60,071 nucleotides of DNA from Pseudomonadota bacterium (GTDB lineage: Bacteria > Pseudomonadota > Gammaproteobacteria > Steroidobacterales > Woeseiaceae), in contig JADFNS010000018.1 in NCBI GenBank assembly GCA_022563255.1, positions 1 through 60,071 on the forward strand, written 5' to 3'. Of this stretch, positions 34,245-43,830 are shown one piece after another; the first letter of the stretch is position 1, and the number at the start of each line of letters is the position of its first letter. Below the pieces are notes generated by a model. That model was given only the letters and a program-made list of their open reading frames with translations, ran no database searches and had not been told where the DNA came from. The position numbers were made by a program, and so were the translations under genes.

Positions 34245-35579
34245 TTAAAAAACCGCGTCCAACGCCTCGCTCAGCCTGCGAACACCCGTTATCTCAATGC
34301 CTTGCGGACTTCGCTTTGGCATATTGGCGATTGGAACGATAGCTCGTGTGAAGCCTTGCTTGGCCGCCGCGGCGATGCGTTCAGTACCAAATCGCACCGG
34401 CCGTATTTCTCCTGCGAGGCCGATCTCGCCGAAGCATACCAGGCGTTCGGGAACAGTCCGGTCGCGGAAGCTTGAGACGATGGCAAGCAGCGTCGGCAAG
34501 TCCACTGCCGTCTCGCCGATTCGGAGTCCGCCAACGACGTTGACGAAAACGTCCTCGTCGCCGACCGACAGCGATCCGTGACGCTGCAGGACAGCGAGGA
34601 GCAGGGCCAGCCGGTTCTGATCGACGCCTTGCGTCAGCCGCTTTGGGTAATTGCTGCTGCACGCGGCAACCAGGGCCTGTATCTCGACCAGCAGCGGCCG
34701 ACTGCCTTCCCAAACGACCGACACTACGCTGCCCGGCTCAGCGACGGACTCGCGCGACAAGAAAATGGCGGACGGATTGCTGACTTCGCGAAAACCCGTC
34801 TCGGTCATCGCGAAAACACCCATCTCCCCGCTGGCCCCATAACGATTCTTTACCGAACGAATCAGAGAGTATCGACTCGCCGGGTCGCTTTCGAAATACA
34901 AAACCGTATCCACCATGTGCTCAACGACACGCGGTCCTGCAATCGCGCCGTCCTTGGTCACATGTCCTATTACGAATACCGATACATCGTTTTGCTTCGC
35001 GAATTGCACGATTCTGCCGACGCCTTCACGCAGTTGGACGACGGATCCGGGCGCCGATGGCAAGTGCTCGCTGACCATCGTCTGCATCGAATCGATGACC
35101 AGCACTTGCGCCTTGCATTGCGTGGCTTCCGACAAGACATTGTCCAGCGAAACGTCGGCGAGCAGAATCATGGATGACGCGTCCAGACCAAGTCGCAGCG
35201 AGCGTTGCCCGATCTGGCGCAGCGATTCCTCACCTGTCGCATAACAGACCTGCAGCTCCGACGTCAGATTTGCCGACACTTGCTGCAACAACGTCGACTT
35301 GCCGACGCCGGGGTCGCCACCGAGCAATACGACTGCCCCCGGCACGAGGCCGCCGCCGAGCACACGATCAAACTCCCCGAATCCGGTCGTATATCTGCGC
35401 TCAATGTCGTCAGGAAGTTCCTCGATCGTCGTCGCCCTTGCCGCATGCGTTCCCTTCGACGACGAAATCCTTGTCTCCACCAGGGTGTTCCAGGCCGAGC
35501 AGTCCGGACATTGACCGCCCCATTTGACGCTGTGCGAGCCGCATTGGGTGCAGACGTAAGCGATTTTGGCCTTTGACAC
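34245..35579 (-). CDS. radA: DNA repair protein RadA (Sms)
   Basis: RadA is a RecA-like helicase that processes recombination intermediates. The 444-residue protein has the N-terminal zinc finger CTQCGSHSVKWGGQCPDC, Walker A GGDPGVGKSTLLQQ, the RadA-specific VKNRYGASGEMGVF, and a Lon-like C-terminal domain (VNVVGGLRIGETAVDLPTLL, GEIGLAGEIRPV). GTG 35579 is chosen for its ribosome site (aggggtc) and because it begins at the expected residue; a frame to 35645 adds unrelated sequence. It converges with corB, with six bases between the stops. Confidence 0.97.
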   Translation of the reverse strand: MSKAKIAYVCTQCGSHSVKWGGQCPDCSAWNTLVETRISSSKGTHAARATTIEELPDDIERRYTTGFGEFDRVLGGGLVPGAVVLLGGDPGVGKSTLLQQVSANLTSELQVCYATGEESLRQIGQRSLRLGLDASSMILLADVSLDNVLSEATQCKAQVLVIDSMQTMVSEHLPSAPGSVVQLREGVGRIVQFAKQNDVSVFVIGHVTKDGAIAGPRVVEHMVDTVLYFESDPASRYSLIRSVKNRYGASGEMGVFAMTETGFREVSNPSAIFLSRESVAEPGSVVSVVWEGSRPLLVEIQALVAACSSNYPKRLTQGVDQNRLALLLAVLQRHGSLSVGDEDVFVNVVGGLRIGETAVDLPTLLAIVSSFRDRTVPERLVCFGEIGLAGEIRPVRFGTERIAAAAKQGFTRAIVPIANMPKRSPQGIEITGVRRLSEALDAVF

Positions 35580-35685
35580 GATATCGACCCCTGATAAAAC
35601 GGCAGTTGGGATAGTGCAAGCGCACATGCGCCGAAAATCTGCCAACGTGAAATTTATAACTCTTTGTTATATAAGATTTTTATGC

Positions 35686-35719
35686 TGGGACGAGTGGTCT
35701 TCGCGCGACCTGCGTCCCA
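35686..35719. other. Hairpin in the radA / kinase intergenic region
   Basis: Within the 288-base gap between radA and the kinase gene, TGGGACG and CGTCCCA form a perfect outer stem and GGTC/GACC an inner one around a seven-base loop. It follows an AT-rich tract holding TATAAG at 35670-35675. There is no U-run, so it is not a clear terminator. It may be a leader structure, operator or small RNA element. The rest of the gap holds a TATAAT at 35831-35836 that could be the kinase -10, without a good -35. Confidence 0.35.
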
Positions 35720-35867
35720 ATTATTGTTAAATTCGCGGAAATAAACGCAAGTCAATGATAGCACCGCATCTAGAGCGAGTATTACATAAAAAGTGCCAAC
35801 CCCATCTCATTAAGCTGCTGCACATTTACCTATAATTTTGCCCTTGGATACGGGGAACTGACCTAAA

Positions 35868-37952
35868 TTGGAAACAGCGAAGCAGCAAAAACGCAACCGC
35901 ATCATCGCGCTCTCGTTTGCGAGCGTCCTGCTGCTGCTCGTCTACGGGCCGCTGGCACAGTGGTTCGTTGCCGCAGACAATATCCTGTACGACCAACTCG
36001 CGAAAGGGCTGCCCAACCAACCGCTGGACAACGCATACATCATCAGTATTGACCCGCAAAGAACCGCGCGCGCGGAGATGCTGGATCAATACGGGCAAAT
36101 TATTCAGGTCCTGAAGCGTCTGGGTGTCAAGCGAATCATCCTCGCGAATCCGCCGGAGATTGCCGCGTCGGACCAACTGCCGGGCTGGAGCGCCTCGCTC
36201 AAGTCCGGCACACCGGTTTTCGTGCCTACCCGGCATCGACTTGCAGAAGTTGCGACCGGCAAGGGATTTTTCTCGATTAAACCTGACAGCGACGGCGTGC
36301 TCAGAAAATCCGATTTGTGGCAACTCAACAACGGCGTCATGTCTCCGTCGTTGCCATTGGCTATCGCCTTCGATTCCTCCCAAACAGGACCAGAAGGGAT
36401 TCTAGCCAGTGGGAACGACGCGATCTTTTTCTCGAATTACGTTGACCTCCCGCGCATCAAAGTCAAAGATCTGTTGCACGACAGCGCGGCGCTCACGCTG
36501 CAAGATGCGACCGTTTTTGTCGATTCGGATCCGGCGTTCGTCAGCGCCACAGCGATGCTGCCATCGGGCCAGTTTGTCACGAGTTCTGAAATTGCGGCAA
36601 CACTTCTGGCTAATGTAGAAAGCGACAGTACGATCGCCACGCCCGCAAGCATCAAGGCGATGGAGTACCTGATTCCGGCACTGCTCGCGATCATTGCCGT
36701 GCTGTTCCTGCCCGACAGAAATCGCCGCGAGATCACGATTCTTACGGTCACGGTCGTGGGAATGCTGCTGCTAACCGAGGCATTGCTGCTTTTCGGTTTT
36801 ACTATTCGCATGGACCTTGGACGGCCGATGCTGATCTTTGTTGGAATCGCCATACTCAGCGCCTGGTTGGTCGTGGATCTGAGGAAATTCTCCGGCGACG
36901 CGTTCAGGAAGGGTTCCGATTTTCTTGCCGCGGGCCGTCTCGAACCGGCTTTCGCCGAGTTTCGGCGTTGCAATCCATCCGAGACTGTTGCTGCGGTCAT
37001 GTACAAATTGTCGTTATCGTTTGAGCAGCAGGCGAAACCGGAACGCGCGGAAGCGGTACTGGAATGGATGAAACGTACTCAGGGTTCTCTTACCGCAAGC
37101 AAGTCGGGGTCGAAGCCTCGCGGCGCTCCGCAGCGACTTGGCCGCTACGTCATCGAGCGTCGCATCGGACGTGGCGCCATGGGCGCAGTTTACCTCGCCA
37201 GGGATCCGCGCATTAACCGGCCTATAGCGCTGAAGGCGATTCCGATCGAGAAGGAATTTGAAGACGAGGAACTAAAGGAAGCGCGCATGCGTTTCTATCG
37301 CGAAGCGGAATCCGCCGGGCGATTGAACCACCCCAACATCGTCACCGTATTTGACGCCGGCGAGGACAAAGGTCTTGCCTACATCGCAATGGAGTATGTG
37401 CCCGGAATAGCGCTCAGAACGTTCACGGACCCGAAGAGATTGCTGGCGCCGAAGCGCGCGCTGGAACTGGCCGCGGCGACCGCCGAGGGTTTGGACTACG
37501 CACATCACCAGGGCGTCATTCATCGCGATATCAAGCCAGCGAACCTCTTGTACAACCCGAAAGACGGATCGATTAAGATAAGTGACTTCGGGGTCGCTCG
37601 TATGACGGACAACAACAAGACCAAGACCGGCATTGTCCTGGGTACTCCGATGTACATGTCGCCCGAACAGCTTGGCGCAGAAGACCTGACGGGACTCTCG
37701 GACTTGTTTTCCCTCGGTGTTACCCTGTACGAACTCCTGGTGGGTGAAGTACCCTTCAAAGCATCGAATATTGCGGTATTGATGGCGAAGATTACGACTG
37801 ACGATCCGGCGCCCGTGTCATCGCGGCGAGCGGGATTACCACCCAGCGTTGATGCTGTTCTGGCGAAAGCACTCGCGAAAAAACCACACGATCGCTTTTC
37901 ATGCGGGGCAGAAATGGCTATCGCATTGAGGAATTGCGCCGGAGTTTCCTGA
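35868..37952 (+). CDS. Membrane Ser/Thr protein kinase with CHASE2-like sensor
   Basis: A 694-residue kinase. One helix near residues 12-30 leads to an extracytoplasmic domain (about 31-260) resembling CHASE2, with segments NILYDQLAKGLP, AYIISIDPQ and ATGKGFFSIKPDSDGVLRKS. Three more helices span about 264-336. A short helical linker follows, then a complete Hanks-type kinase: glycine loop GRGAMGAVYLARD, Lys456 in ALKAI, HRDIKPANLL, DFGVAR and GTPMYMSPEQ. All catalytic residues are present, so it should be active. The start is TTG. PP2C and FHA genes follow immediately, making a writer-eraser-reader set. CHASE2 is called from layout and partial motifs, so the sensor name is tentative. Confidence 0.88.
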   Translation: METAKQQKRNRIIALSFASVLLLLVYGPLAQWFVAADNILYDQLAKGLPNQPLDNAYIISIDPQRTARAEMLDQYGQIIQVLKRLGVKRIILANPPEIAASDQLPGWSASLKSGTPVFVPTRHRLAEVATGKGFFSIKPDSDGVLRKSDLWQLNNGVMSPSLPLAIAFDSSQTGPEGILASGNDAIFFSNYVDLPRIKVKDLLHDSAALTLQDATVFVDSDPAFVSATAMLPSGQFVTSSEIAATLLANVESDSTIATPASIKAMEYLIPALLAIIAVLFLPDRNRREITILTVTVVGMLLLTEALLLFGFTIRMDLGRPMLIFVGIAILSAWLVVDLRKFSGDAFRKGSDFLAAGRLEPAFAEFRRCNPSETVAAVMYKLSLSFEQQAKPERAEAVLEWMKRTQGSLTASKSGSKPRGAPQRLGRYVIERRIGRGAMGAVYLARDPRINRPIALKAIPIEKEFEDEELKEARMRFYREAESAGRLNHPNIVTVFDAGEDKGLAYIAMEYVPGIALRTFTDPKRLLAPKRALELAAATAEGLDYAHHQGVIHRDIKPANLLYNPKDGSIKISDFGVARMTDNNKTKTGIVLGTPMYMSPEQLGAEDLTGLSDLFSLGVTLYELLVGEVPFKASNIAVLMAKITTDDPAPVSSRRAGLPPSVDAVLAKALAKKPHDRFSCGAEMAIALRNCAGVS

Positions 37953-37984
37953 TTCCCTTTTACAATCCAGAAAGAACCACGTTT

Positions 37985-38812
37985 ATGAGTTTGCACGACA
38001 AAATTGATTTTTCTGAACTTACCGACACCGGGCGTGTTCGAGAGCACAACGAAGACACCATCGGCTCGGATCCCGACATCGGATTGATGGTTCTTGCCGA
38101 TGGCATGGGCGGGTACAACGCTGGCGAAGTTGCCAGCGGCATAGCCGTGCAAATTGTCAGGGATCTAGCACGGGCCGGTACGAACCGCGAAGAGCGGAGC
38201 AGCATCGATCCACACAGCGGCATGATGCGACAGTCCATCGTACTGCGCGACGCCATCTATCGTGCCAACAAAATTATTTACCAAACTGCACAGAGTCAGA
38301 CCGATTGCAAAGGCATGGGAACAACGATCGTCGCGTGCATGTTTTACGACAACAAAGTATCCATTGCGCACGTCGGTGATTCAAGAGCCTATCGTTCGCG
38401 CGAGGGCCAGCTGGAACAGGTAACACTCGATCATTCGCTGCTGCAGGAACTCGTCGATCGTGGTTTTTATTCTGCGGAGGAGGCACAGCGTTCAACCAAT
38501 CGCAACTACGTCACTCGCGCACTCGGAGTTGAGCCAACGGTCGAAGTTGAAGTTCACGAGCACGAAGTGCTACCCGATGACATCTATTTGCTGTGCTCAG
38601 ACGGCTTGCCGGACATGGTCGAGGACGAGGATATTCACTTAACTATCAGTACTTTTAATGATAGTCTTGACGTTGTTGGTCAACAATTGGTGGACTTGGC
38701 GAACGACCACGGCGGGCGAGACAACGTGTCGGTAATGCTTGCACAGGTGAAGGAGGCCTTCCCGGCAAGAAAGAGCCTGTTTGCAAAGATTGCCGGCTTA
38801 TTTCGTTCCTAG
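37985..38812 (+). CDS. PP2C-family Ser/Thr protein phosphatase
   Basis: A 275-residue soluble phosphatase of the PPM/PP2C family, the likely opponent of the kinase upstream. The metal-binding motifs are all present: TGRVREHNEDTIG, LADGMGGYNAGEVAS, GMGTTIVA, AHVGDSRAYR, SDGLPDMVEDEDI and GGRDNVSVMLAQV. The C terminus is a basic tail (PARKSLFAKIAGLFRS). The ATG at 37985 is chosen over an in-frame codon inside the kinase gene. It lies 32 bases after the kinase. Confidence 0.94.
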   Translation: MSLHDKIDFSELTDTGRVREHNEDTIGSDPDIGLMVLADGMGGYNAGEVASGIAVQIVRDLARAGTNREERSSIDPHSGMMRQSIVLRDAIYRANKIIYQTAQSQTDCKGMGTTIVACMFYDNKVSIAHVGDSRAYRSREGQLEQVTLDHSLLQELVDRGFYSAEEAQRSTNRNYVTRALGVEPTVEVEVHEHEVLPDDIYLLCSDGLPDMVEDEDIHLTISTFNDSLDVVGQQLVDLANDHGGRDNVSVMLAQVKEAFPARKSLFAKIAGLFRS

Positions 38813-38855
38813 TCGATGAACTAGGTAAGATCAAGGACGCAAAGAGCGAGAAATC

Positions 38856-39677
38856 ATGGCACGTTTAATTCTAAGTCTGGACAATCAGGTCCTGGCCGAA
38901 TACAACATGACCAAGGAACGTTATACCATTGGTCGCCTTCCGGACAACGATGTGCGGATAGACAATCCTGCGGTGAGTGGTCATCACTCACTGATCATTA
39001 ACATTCTCAACGATTCCTTTCTTGAGGACCTCAACAGCACCAACGGCACCTACGTCAACGGCAAGCTGATCAAAAAACACGCTCTGCAGCACAGCGACGT
39101 CATCACCATCGGCCATCATCAGCTGCGTTTTTCAGACCAGCAGTTAAACGAACCGGAGCAGGACGAATTCGAGAAGACGATGGTGATTCCGGCGGGCCAG
39201 CAAAACGCCGCGCAGTTGGCAAAAGCCGAGGCGGCCACGGAAGCAGCGGCCGCTGCAGATGCTGAATCCGATTATCAGGCCGACGCCGCCGCCGCGATCA
39301 AACTGGATCCGGACGAGGCCGCTGCACTTGATGAGGCGCCGAAAAAACAGGCTTCCCTCAGAGACACCTCGCGCGGAATCGACGCAGCCAACGCGCCAAA
39401 TGCGTTGCCATTTGCCAAGTTGCAAGTACTGAGTGGTGGATTCGCGGGTCGCGAACTTGAACTTACCAAAGCGTTGACGACGCTGGGACGCCCCGGCGTA
39501 CAAGTTGCCGCCATCACGCGCCGTGCTGAGGGCTATTACATCGTACACGTAGAGTCCGACAAGGAAGGCGACTTTCCGCTGGTCAACGGTCAGCCGATCG
39601 GAGCACAGGCACGCAAGCTTCAGGACAATGATGTTGTGCAGATTGCTGGCGTTAAGATGGGATTCTTTGCCGTCTGA
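38856..39677 (+). CDS. FHA-domain protein, two FHA-like domains
   Basis: A 273-residue soluble protein. The N-terminal FHA domain (about 22-95) has the phosphothreonine-binding residues: YTIGRLPDND, SGHHS, LEDLNSTNGTYVNG. An Ala/Glu-rich linker follows, then a second, degenerate FHA-like fold (about 197-273) with LGRPGVQVAAITRR and LVNGQPIGAQARKLQDNDVV. A sequence FEKTMVIPAG sits just after the first FHA domain, similar in place to the phosphothreonine of GarA/OdhI-type switch proteins, so the kinase upstream may phosphorylate Thr108. That is inference. The gene is 43 bases after the phosphatase. Confidence 0.9.
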   Translation: MARLILSLDNQVLAEYNMTKERYTIGRLPDNDVRIDNPAVSGHHSLIINILNDSFLEDLNSTNGTYVNGKLIKKHALQHSDVITIGHHQLRFSDQQLNEPEQDEFEKTMVIPAGQQNAAQLAKAEAATEAAAAADAESDYQADAAAAIKLDPDEAAALDEAPKKQASLRDTSRGIDAANAPNALPFAKLQVLSGGFAGRELELTKALTTLGRPGVQVAAITRRAEGYYIVHVESDKEGDFPLVNGQPIGAQARKLQDNDVVQIAGVKMGFFAV

Positions 39678-39691
39678 TCAACCGACTATTT

Positions 39692-40789
39692 TCAATCGGC
39701 AATCACGCTGGCCTCGCGGTTGCTAATCCCGCAAACGAGTTCGTAAGTGATAGCGTTCGCCCATGGGGCAACCTCCTCCACCGGTAAACCGTCTCCCCAC
39801 AAAGTAGCGATATCACCGATCCTGTCCTGCGCCCCAGTCCCGAGGTCGACGGCGATCATGTCCATGGAAACGTTGCCGATCAACGGCACCTTGCGTCCGT
39901 TCATCAGTACGGGCGTCCCGGTTCGGAATTGCCGGCTATACCCGTCACCGTAACCAGTCGAAATCACGCCCATAACCGTATCCGCTGCACACTGATAAAC
40001 GCCCCCGTATCCGACACGCGCATCTTTCGACAACGATTTTACGGCGATTAGACGGGCCTCGAATTGCATGACGGGCTTTAAGCCCAGGTCAGTGCCCGTC
40101 TTGTCCGGAAACGGGGAAATGCCGTACAAAGCAAGACCGGGCCGGATCCATCTCTCGCAATTGGCCCCAGAGATCGCTCCAGAAACTTCGGGCCAACCGA
40201 AAATGGCCGGACTGTTGGCGATACTGACTGCGCCGTCAAAGTCGGCAATGAAATGCCGAAAGCGTTTCAACTGAGCCACCGTTGCGTCACTTTCGAGGAC
40301 ATCGGCGTTGGCCAGATGCGTCATCAAACCAAGCTGTCGAACGGCTGGCAGTTCCCGTACTCGCTCGATCAATTCGTGCGCATCGTCGGGCGCAAAACCA
40401 AGCCGACTCATACCAGTATCAAACTTGAGCCAGATCGAGACGCCCCCCTCCGTACACGATGCCAGCAGTTCGATCTGTTCCTGAGTATGCACGACCGGCT
40501 GAAAGTCCCGATCCATCGCCAGCAGCAAGTCTTGCTTGCTGCAAACACCCGACAACAAAACGATCGGAACTGCGACGCCACTGTCGCGCAGTTGGATCGC
40601 TTCGGACATTCGTGCGACCGCAAATGCATCAACCTCTGGGAGACTCTTTGCGACCGCAAGCATGCCATGGCCATAGGCGTTGGCCTTGATGACCGCCATA
40701 ATTTTCGAATCGGGTGCGGCCGAACGTATGACCTTAAAGTTATGTCGCAGCGCGCCGAGCCTGATCAAGGCCCGTGCCCCGAAAGTCAC
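39692..40789 (-). CDS. alr: Alanine racemase
   Basis: Alr makes D-alanine for peptidoglycan. The 365-residue PLP enzyme has the Schiff-base lysine in AVIKANAYGHG, the FDTGMSRLGF region, ANCERWIRPGLALYGISPF and the catalytic tyrosine in VGYGGVYQC, with GNVSMDMIAVDLG near the end. The start is a GTG overlapping the dnaB stop (GTGA). The dnaB-alr pair is typical for this class. Confidence 0.97.
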   Translation of the reverse strand: MTFGARALIRLGALRHNFKVIRSAAPDSKIMAVIKANAYGHGMLAVAKSLPEVDAFAVARMSEAIQLRDSGVAVPIVLLSGVCSKQDLLLAMDRDFQPVVHTQEQIELLASCTEGGVSIWLKFDTGMSRLGFAPDDAHELIERVRELPAVRQLGLMTHLANADVLESDATVAQLKRFRHFIADFDGAVSIANSPAIFGWPEVSGAISGANCERWIRPGLALYGISPFPDKTGTDLGLKPVMQFEARLIAVKSLSKDARVGYGGVYQCAADTVMGVISTGYGDGYSRQFRTGTPVLMNGRKVPLIGNVSMDMIAVDLGTGAQDRIGDIATLWGDGLPVEEVAPWANAITYELVCGISNREASVIAD

Positions 40790-42183
40790 GGATACGCCTC
40801 TTCCGCGTAGGTATCCGGCACCCAGTTCTCGAACTTGGTGTAGCGACCTACAAATGTGAGCGGGAAATCGCCGATTGGACCATTGCGCTGTTTGGCAATC
40901 GAGATGTCGGCAACGCCTTTGCGCTGCGTGTCCGGATCGTAAACTTCTTCGCGGTAGATGAACACAATCAGATCGGCATCCTGTTCGATTGCGCCCGACT
41001 CGCGCAAATCCGACATGACCGGACGTTTATCCGACCGTTGCTCGACGCTGCGATTGAGCTGCGACAGCGCGATTACCGGACATTCAAGTTCTTTCGCAAG
41101 CGCTTTCAACGAACGAGAAATCTCAGAAATTTCCGTCGCGCGGTTCTCCTTGTTGCCTGGCACCTGCATCAATTGCAAATAGTCGATCACGATCAAACCA
41201 AGTCCATGTTCACGCTGCAAGCGACGCGCACGAGCGCGAATCTCAACAGGCGATAGACTCGGTGTATCGTCAATAAATATCGGCGCCTCGGACATCAGCT
41301 GCACGGCGGTGTTGATGCGCGACCAGTCCTCGTCCGGAAAATTGCCGGTACGCAAATGGGTTTGATCTACGCGCCCCAGCGATGAAATCATGCGAAACGC
41401 AAGCTGCTGCGCTGGCATTTCCATCGAGAAAATTGCGGTGGCTACTTTCGAGCCGATCGCGGCATTCTCGGCAATGTTCAAAGCGAGTGTCGTCTTGCCC
41501 ATCGACGGACGTCCGGCGATAATGATGAGATCCCCGTCCTGCAATCCCGCGGTCAACTTGTCGAATTCGGTGTAGCCCGTTGAAATGCCAGTGATATTGC
41601 CTTCGGACTGATGCAGCATATCGATACGATCAACGGCCGCGGGCAGAATATCTTTGAGTGACTTGAACCCCTTCTTGCCCCGAGTGCCTTTCTCCGCAAT
41701 CTCGAAAACCATGCGCTCGGCGTTATCGAGCACATCGGCGGCGGTGCGTCCGTCAGACGCAAAAGCACTACCGGCAATTTCATTGCCCGCATGAATCAGC
41801 GCGCGCAGTGTTGCACGCTCCCGGATAATTTTGGCATAAGCGCGGGCGTTCGCAGCGCCGGCCGTCTCATTGGATAGAGTCGCCAGATACTCCAGGCCGC
41901 CCGCATCGTCAAGTTCGCTGCGACTGTCCAGGTGCTCCGAGACAGTGACAACGTCGCATGGACTGCTGGCCTCAACGAGATTGGCGATGGCCTGAAAGAT
42001 CAGACGATGATCTTTGCGATAGAAATCCTCGCCGGTGACCACATCGCCGACCTTGTCCCACGCGAGCGCATCCAGCATGAGGCCGCCGAGCAACGACTGT
42101 TCCGCTTCTATGGAGTTGGGCGGCACCTTGAGGCGCTGCTCAGCGCCCCCGTCTGCCAAACCATCGTCCAAAACTCGGACCAT
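40786..42183 (-). CDS. dnaB: Replicative DNA helicase DnaB
   Basis: DnaB is the hexameric replicative helicase. The 465-residue protein has the N-terminal domain (PPNSIEAEQSLLGGLMLD) and the RecA-like domain with Walker A IIAGRPSMGKTTLALN, the GLIVIDYLQLM Walker B, VIALSQLNRSVEQR and RESGAIEQDADLIVFIYREE. No intein or insertion is seen. It lies between rplI and alr, 63 bases after rplI. Confidence 0.98.
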   Translation of the reverse strand: MVRVLDDGLADGGAEQRLKVPPNSIEAEQSLLGGLMLDALAWDKVGDVVTGEDFYRKDHRLIFQAIANLVEASSPCDVVTVSEHLDSRSELDDAGGLEYLATLSNETAGAANARAYAKIIRERATLRALIHAGNEIAGSAFASDGRTAADVLDNAERMVFEIAEKGTRGKKGFKSLKDILPAAVDRIDMLHQSEGNITGISTGYTEFDKLTAGLQDGDLIIIAGRPSMGKTTLALNIAENAAIGSKVATAIFSMEMPAQQLAFRMISSLGRVDQTHLRTGNFPDEDWSRINTAVQLMSEAPIFIDDTPSLSPVEIRARARRLQREHGLGLIVIDYLQLMQVPGNKENRATEISEISRSLKALAKELECPVIALSQLNRSVEQRSDKRPVMSDLRESGAIEQDADLIVFIYREEVYDPDTQRKGVADISIAKQRNGPIGDFPLTFVGRYTKFENWVPDTYAEEAYP

Positions 42184-42246
42184 TTAATCAGTTCCTTTGC
42201 CGGTATTTGCTCGGGCTTAAAGGTAACACACGCAGCCAGGCAAATA

Positions 42247-42696
42247 TCAGTCAGCCGCTACGATCCGGACGGTAACCTCAGCGTTGACTTCGCTGTGCAG
42301 GTGAACACCGATCTGAAACTCGCCGAGTTCATGGATCGGACCATCGGGCATACGAATTTCGCTGCGCTCAACTTGTACTTGCACGGCTGCAAAGGCCTCA
42401 GCGATATCGATCGGGCCGACCGAACCGAACAGCTTGTCCTCGCTTCCCGCATTCGCCGGGATAATAAGCTCAACCCCGCTAATCGTTGCGGCGCGAGCCG
42501 TAGCTTTCTCGAGATCTGCGGCAGCCGCTTTTTCGAGATCCGCACGTCGTGCTTCAATCTTCTTCATATTGGCGTCAGTTGCCAGCGCCGCTTTGCCTTG
42601 CGGAAGCAGGAAGTTGCGGCCATAGCCCGGCTTCACCTTGACAAGGTCCCCGATGCCACCCAGATTTTCAACACTTTCCAATAAAATGACGTTCAT
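42247..42696 (-). CDS. rplI: 50S ribosomal protein L9
   Basis: The 149-residue protein has the L9 start MNVILLESVENLGGIGDLVK with VKPGYGRNFLLPQGKA, a long connecting helix rich in Ala and Lys (RRADLEKAAAADLEKATARA), and a C-terminal domain with KLFGSVGPIDIAEAF. It is the last ribosomal gene of the rpsF operon, 12 bases after the DUF2232 gene. Confidence 0.98.
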   Translation of the reverse strand: MNVILLESVENLGGIGDLVKVKPGYGRNFLLPQGKAALATDANMKKIEARRADLEKAAAADLEKATARAATISGVELIIPANAGSEDKLFGSVGPIDIAEAFAAVQVQVERSEIRMPDGPIHELGEFQIGVHLHSEVNAEVTVRIVAAD

Positions 42697-42708
42697 GTTT
42701 TTGAACCC

Positions 42709-43575
42709 TTACGCTTTTCCAAACCGACGCCGGAAACCAAACCATGCGTCGCCATAACCCACAAGTGCCAGCACCATTACCAGCACGACCTGCAAAATCG
42801 GCATCAATACATACACTGCGATCAACGCCGCAACCGGCAAAATTCCTTTGCCACGCAGCCAGTGCATAATCGACAGTCCCTGAATCAGGAACATCGCGAG
42901 CAAAACGAAAGCGATGTTCGCCAACCAGGCCGCGTCGATCACAAAAGCCAGCAGCGCTGCCAGTGCCGCAGCGAACGCTATAACCCGCCCCAAATCCAAA
43001 TCCTGGAACCGACCAAAGTCGCGGGTCTCTACGGGCGTCAGGCGGTAGAGCCAGTAACCCAGAAACAATCCCGCGGTGACAATCAACCACAACGCCAACG
43101 CTGCCGAGATCGTCATAACGTCTGGCGTCAGCACCTCAGTATCCAGCTGCAGGCCATTTTGTTTCATTATTTCAGACATCACGTCTAAATACGGCTGCCA
43201 ATATGCCGCCGCGTCGGTAACAACGATCTGAAACAACAGCATCGCCACGACCGTAATAATGACAGATACCTGCAATGTCAGCGTCAGTGACCGCGTCGTC
43301 GCCAGTAACACCGCCAGCAGCATGACCGGTATCCACGTTGCCACCATCAGAACCATCATCGACGGCAGCGACAGCCCGGCCAGCAGTGACATCGCCGCCA
43401 GCAGCACACCGGCCAGCAGCGCTTTATATGCCGCCAGTTTCGGACCCTGCGCCAGTACCAGTAATACCATGATCACGCCACTGGTTAATTGCGGCGCTGG
43501 CAACATCAGGGTCGACGCCAGTCCCAGTACGGCGTTCTGCGGACGTGCGACCAGCCACTTGGCAATCGCCTGCAC
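42709..43575 (-). CDS. DUF2232-type membrane protein of the rpsF operon
   Basis: About 288 residues, nearly all hydrophobic, with eight or so predicted helices. It sits between rpsR and rplI where many gammaproteobacteria carry a DUF2232 (YybS-like) protein of unknown role. Visible segments are WLVARPQNAVLGLASTLMLP, MLAVLLATTRSLTLTLQVSV and WLANIAFVLLAMFLIQGLSI with HWLRGKG. GTG 43575 has a ribosome site (cggag). The frame runs on to 43704, but only through rpsR. Function unknown. Confidence 0.82.
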   Translation of the reverse strand: MQAIAKWLVARPQNAVLGLASTLMLPAPQLTSGVIMVLLVLAQGPKLAAYKALLAGVLLAAMSLLAGLSLPSMMVLMVATWIPVMLLAVLLATTRSLTLTLQVSVIITVVAMLLFQIVVTDAAAYWQPYLDVMSEIMKQNGLQLDTEVLTPDVMTISAALALWLIVTAGLFLGYWLYRLTPVETRDFGRFQDLDLGRVIAFAAALAALLAFVIDAAWLANIAFVLLAMFLIQGLSIMHWLRGKGILPVAALIAVYVLMPILQVVLVMVLALVGYGDAWFGFRRRFGKA

Positions 43576-43594
43576 GAGACTTACTCCGGTCGCT

Positions 43595-43819
43595 CTAGTG
43601 GCGGTCGGTGTAAGGCAGCAATGCGAGAAAACGGGCCCGCTTGACTGCCGACGCCAGCTGACGCTGGTAGTGAGCTTTGGTGCCCGTAATACGACTTGGG
43701 ACAATCTTTCCCGTCTCAGTAATGTACGCTTTGAGCAGATTGAGATCTTTGTAATCGATCTCTTTGATGCCTTCGGCCGTGAAACGACAATATTTACGTC
43801 TACGTGAATAACGACTCAT
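43595..43819 (-). CDS. rpsR: 30S ribosomal protein S18
   Basis: The 74-residue protein is a standard S18: [40 protein letters not shown] and [20 protein letters not shown] with [12 protein letters not shown]. It binds as a heterodimer with S6, encoded just upstream, in the 30S platform. Confidence 0.98.
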   Translation of the reverse strand: MSRYSRRRKYCRFTAEGIKEIDYKDLNLLKAYITETGKIVPSRITGTKAHYQRQLASAVKRARFLALLPYTDRH

Positions 43820-43830
43820 AGCAACTCTCC

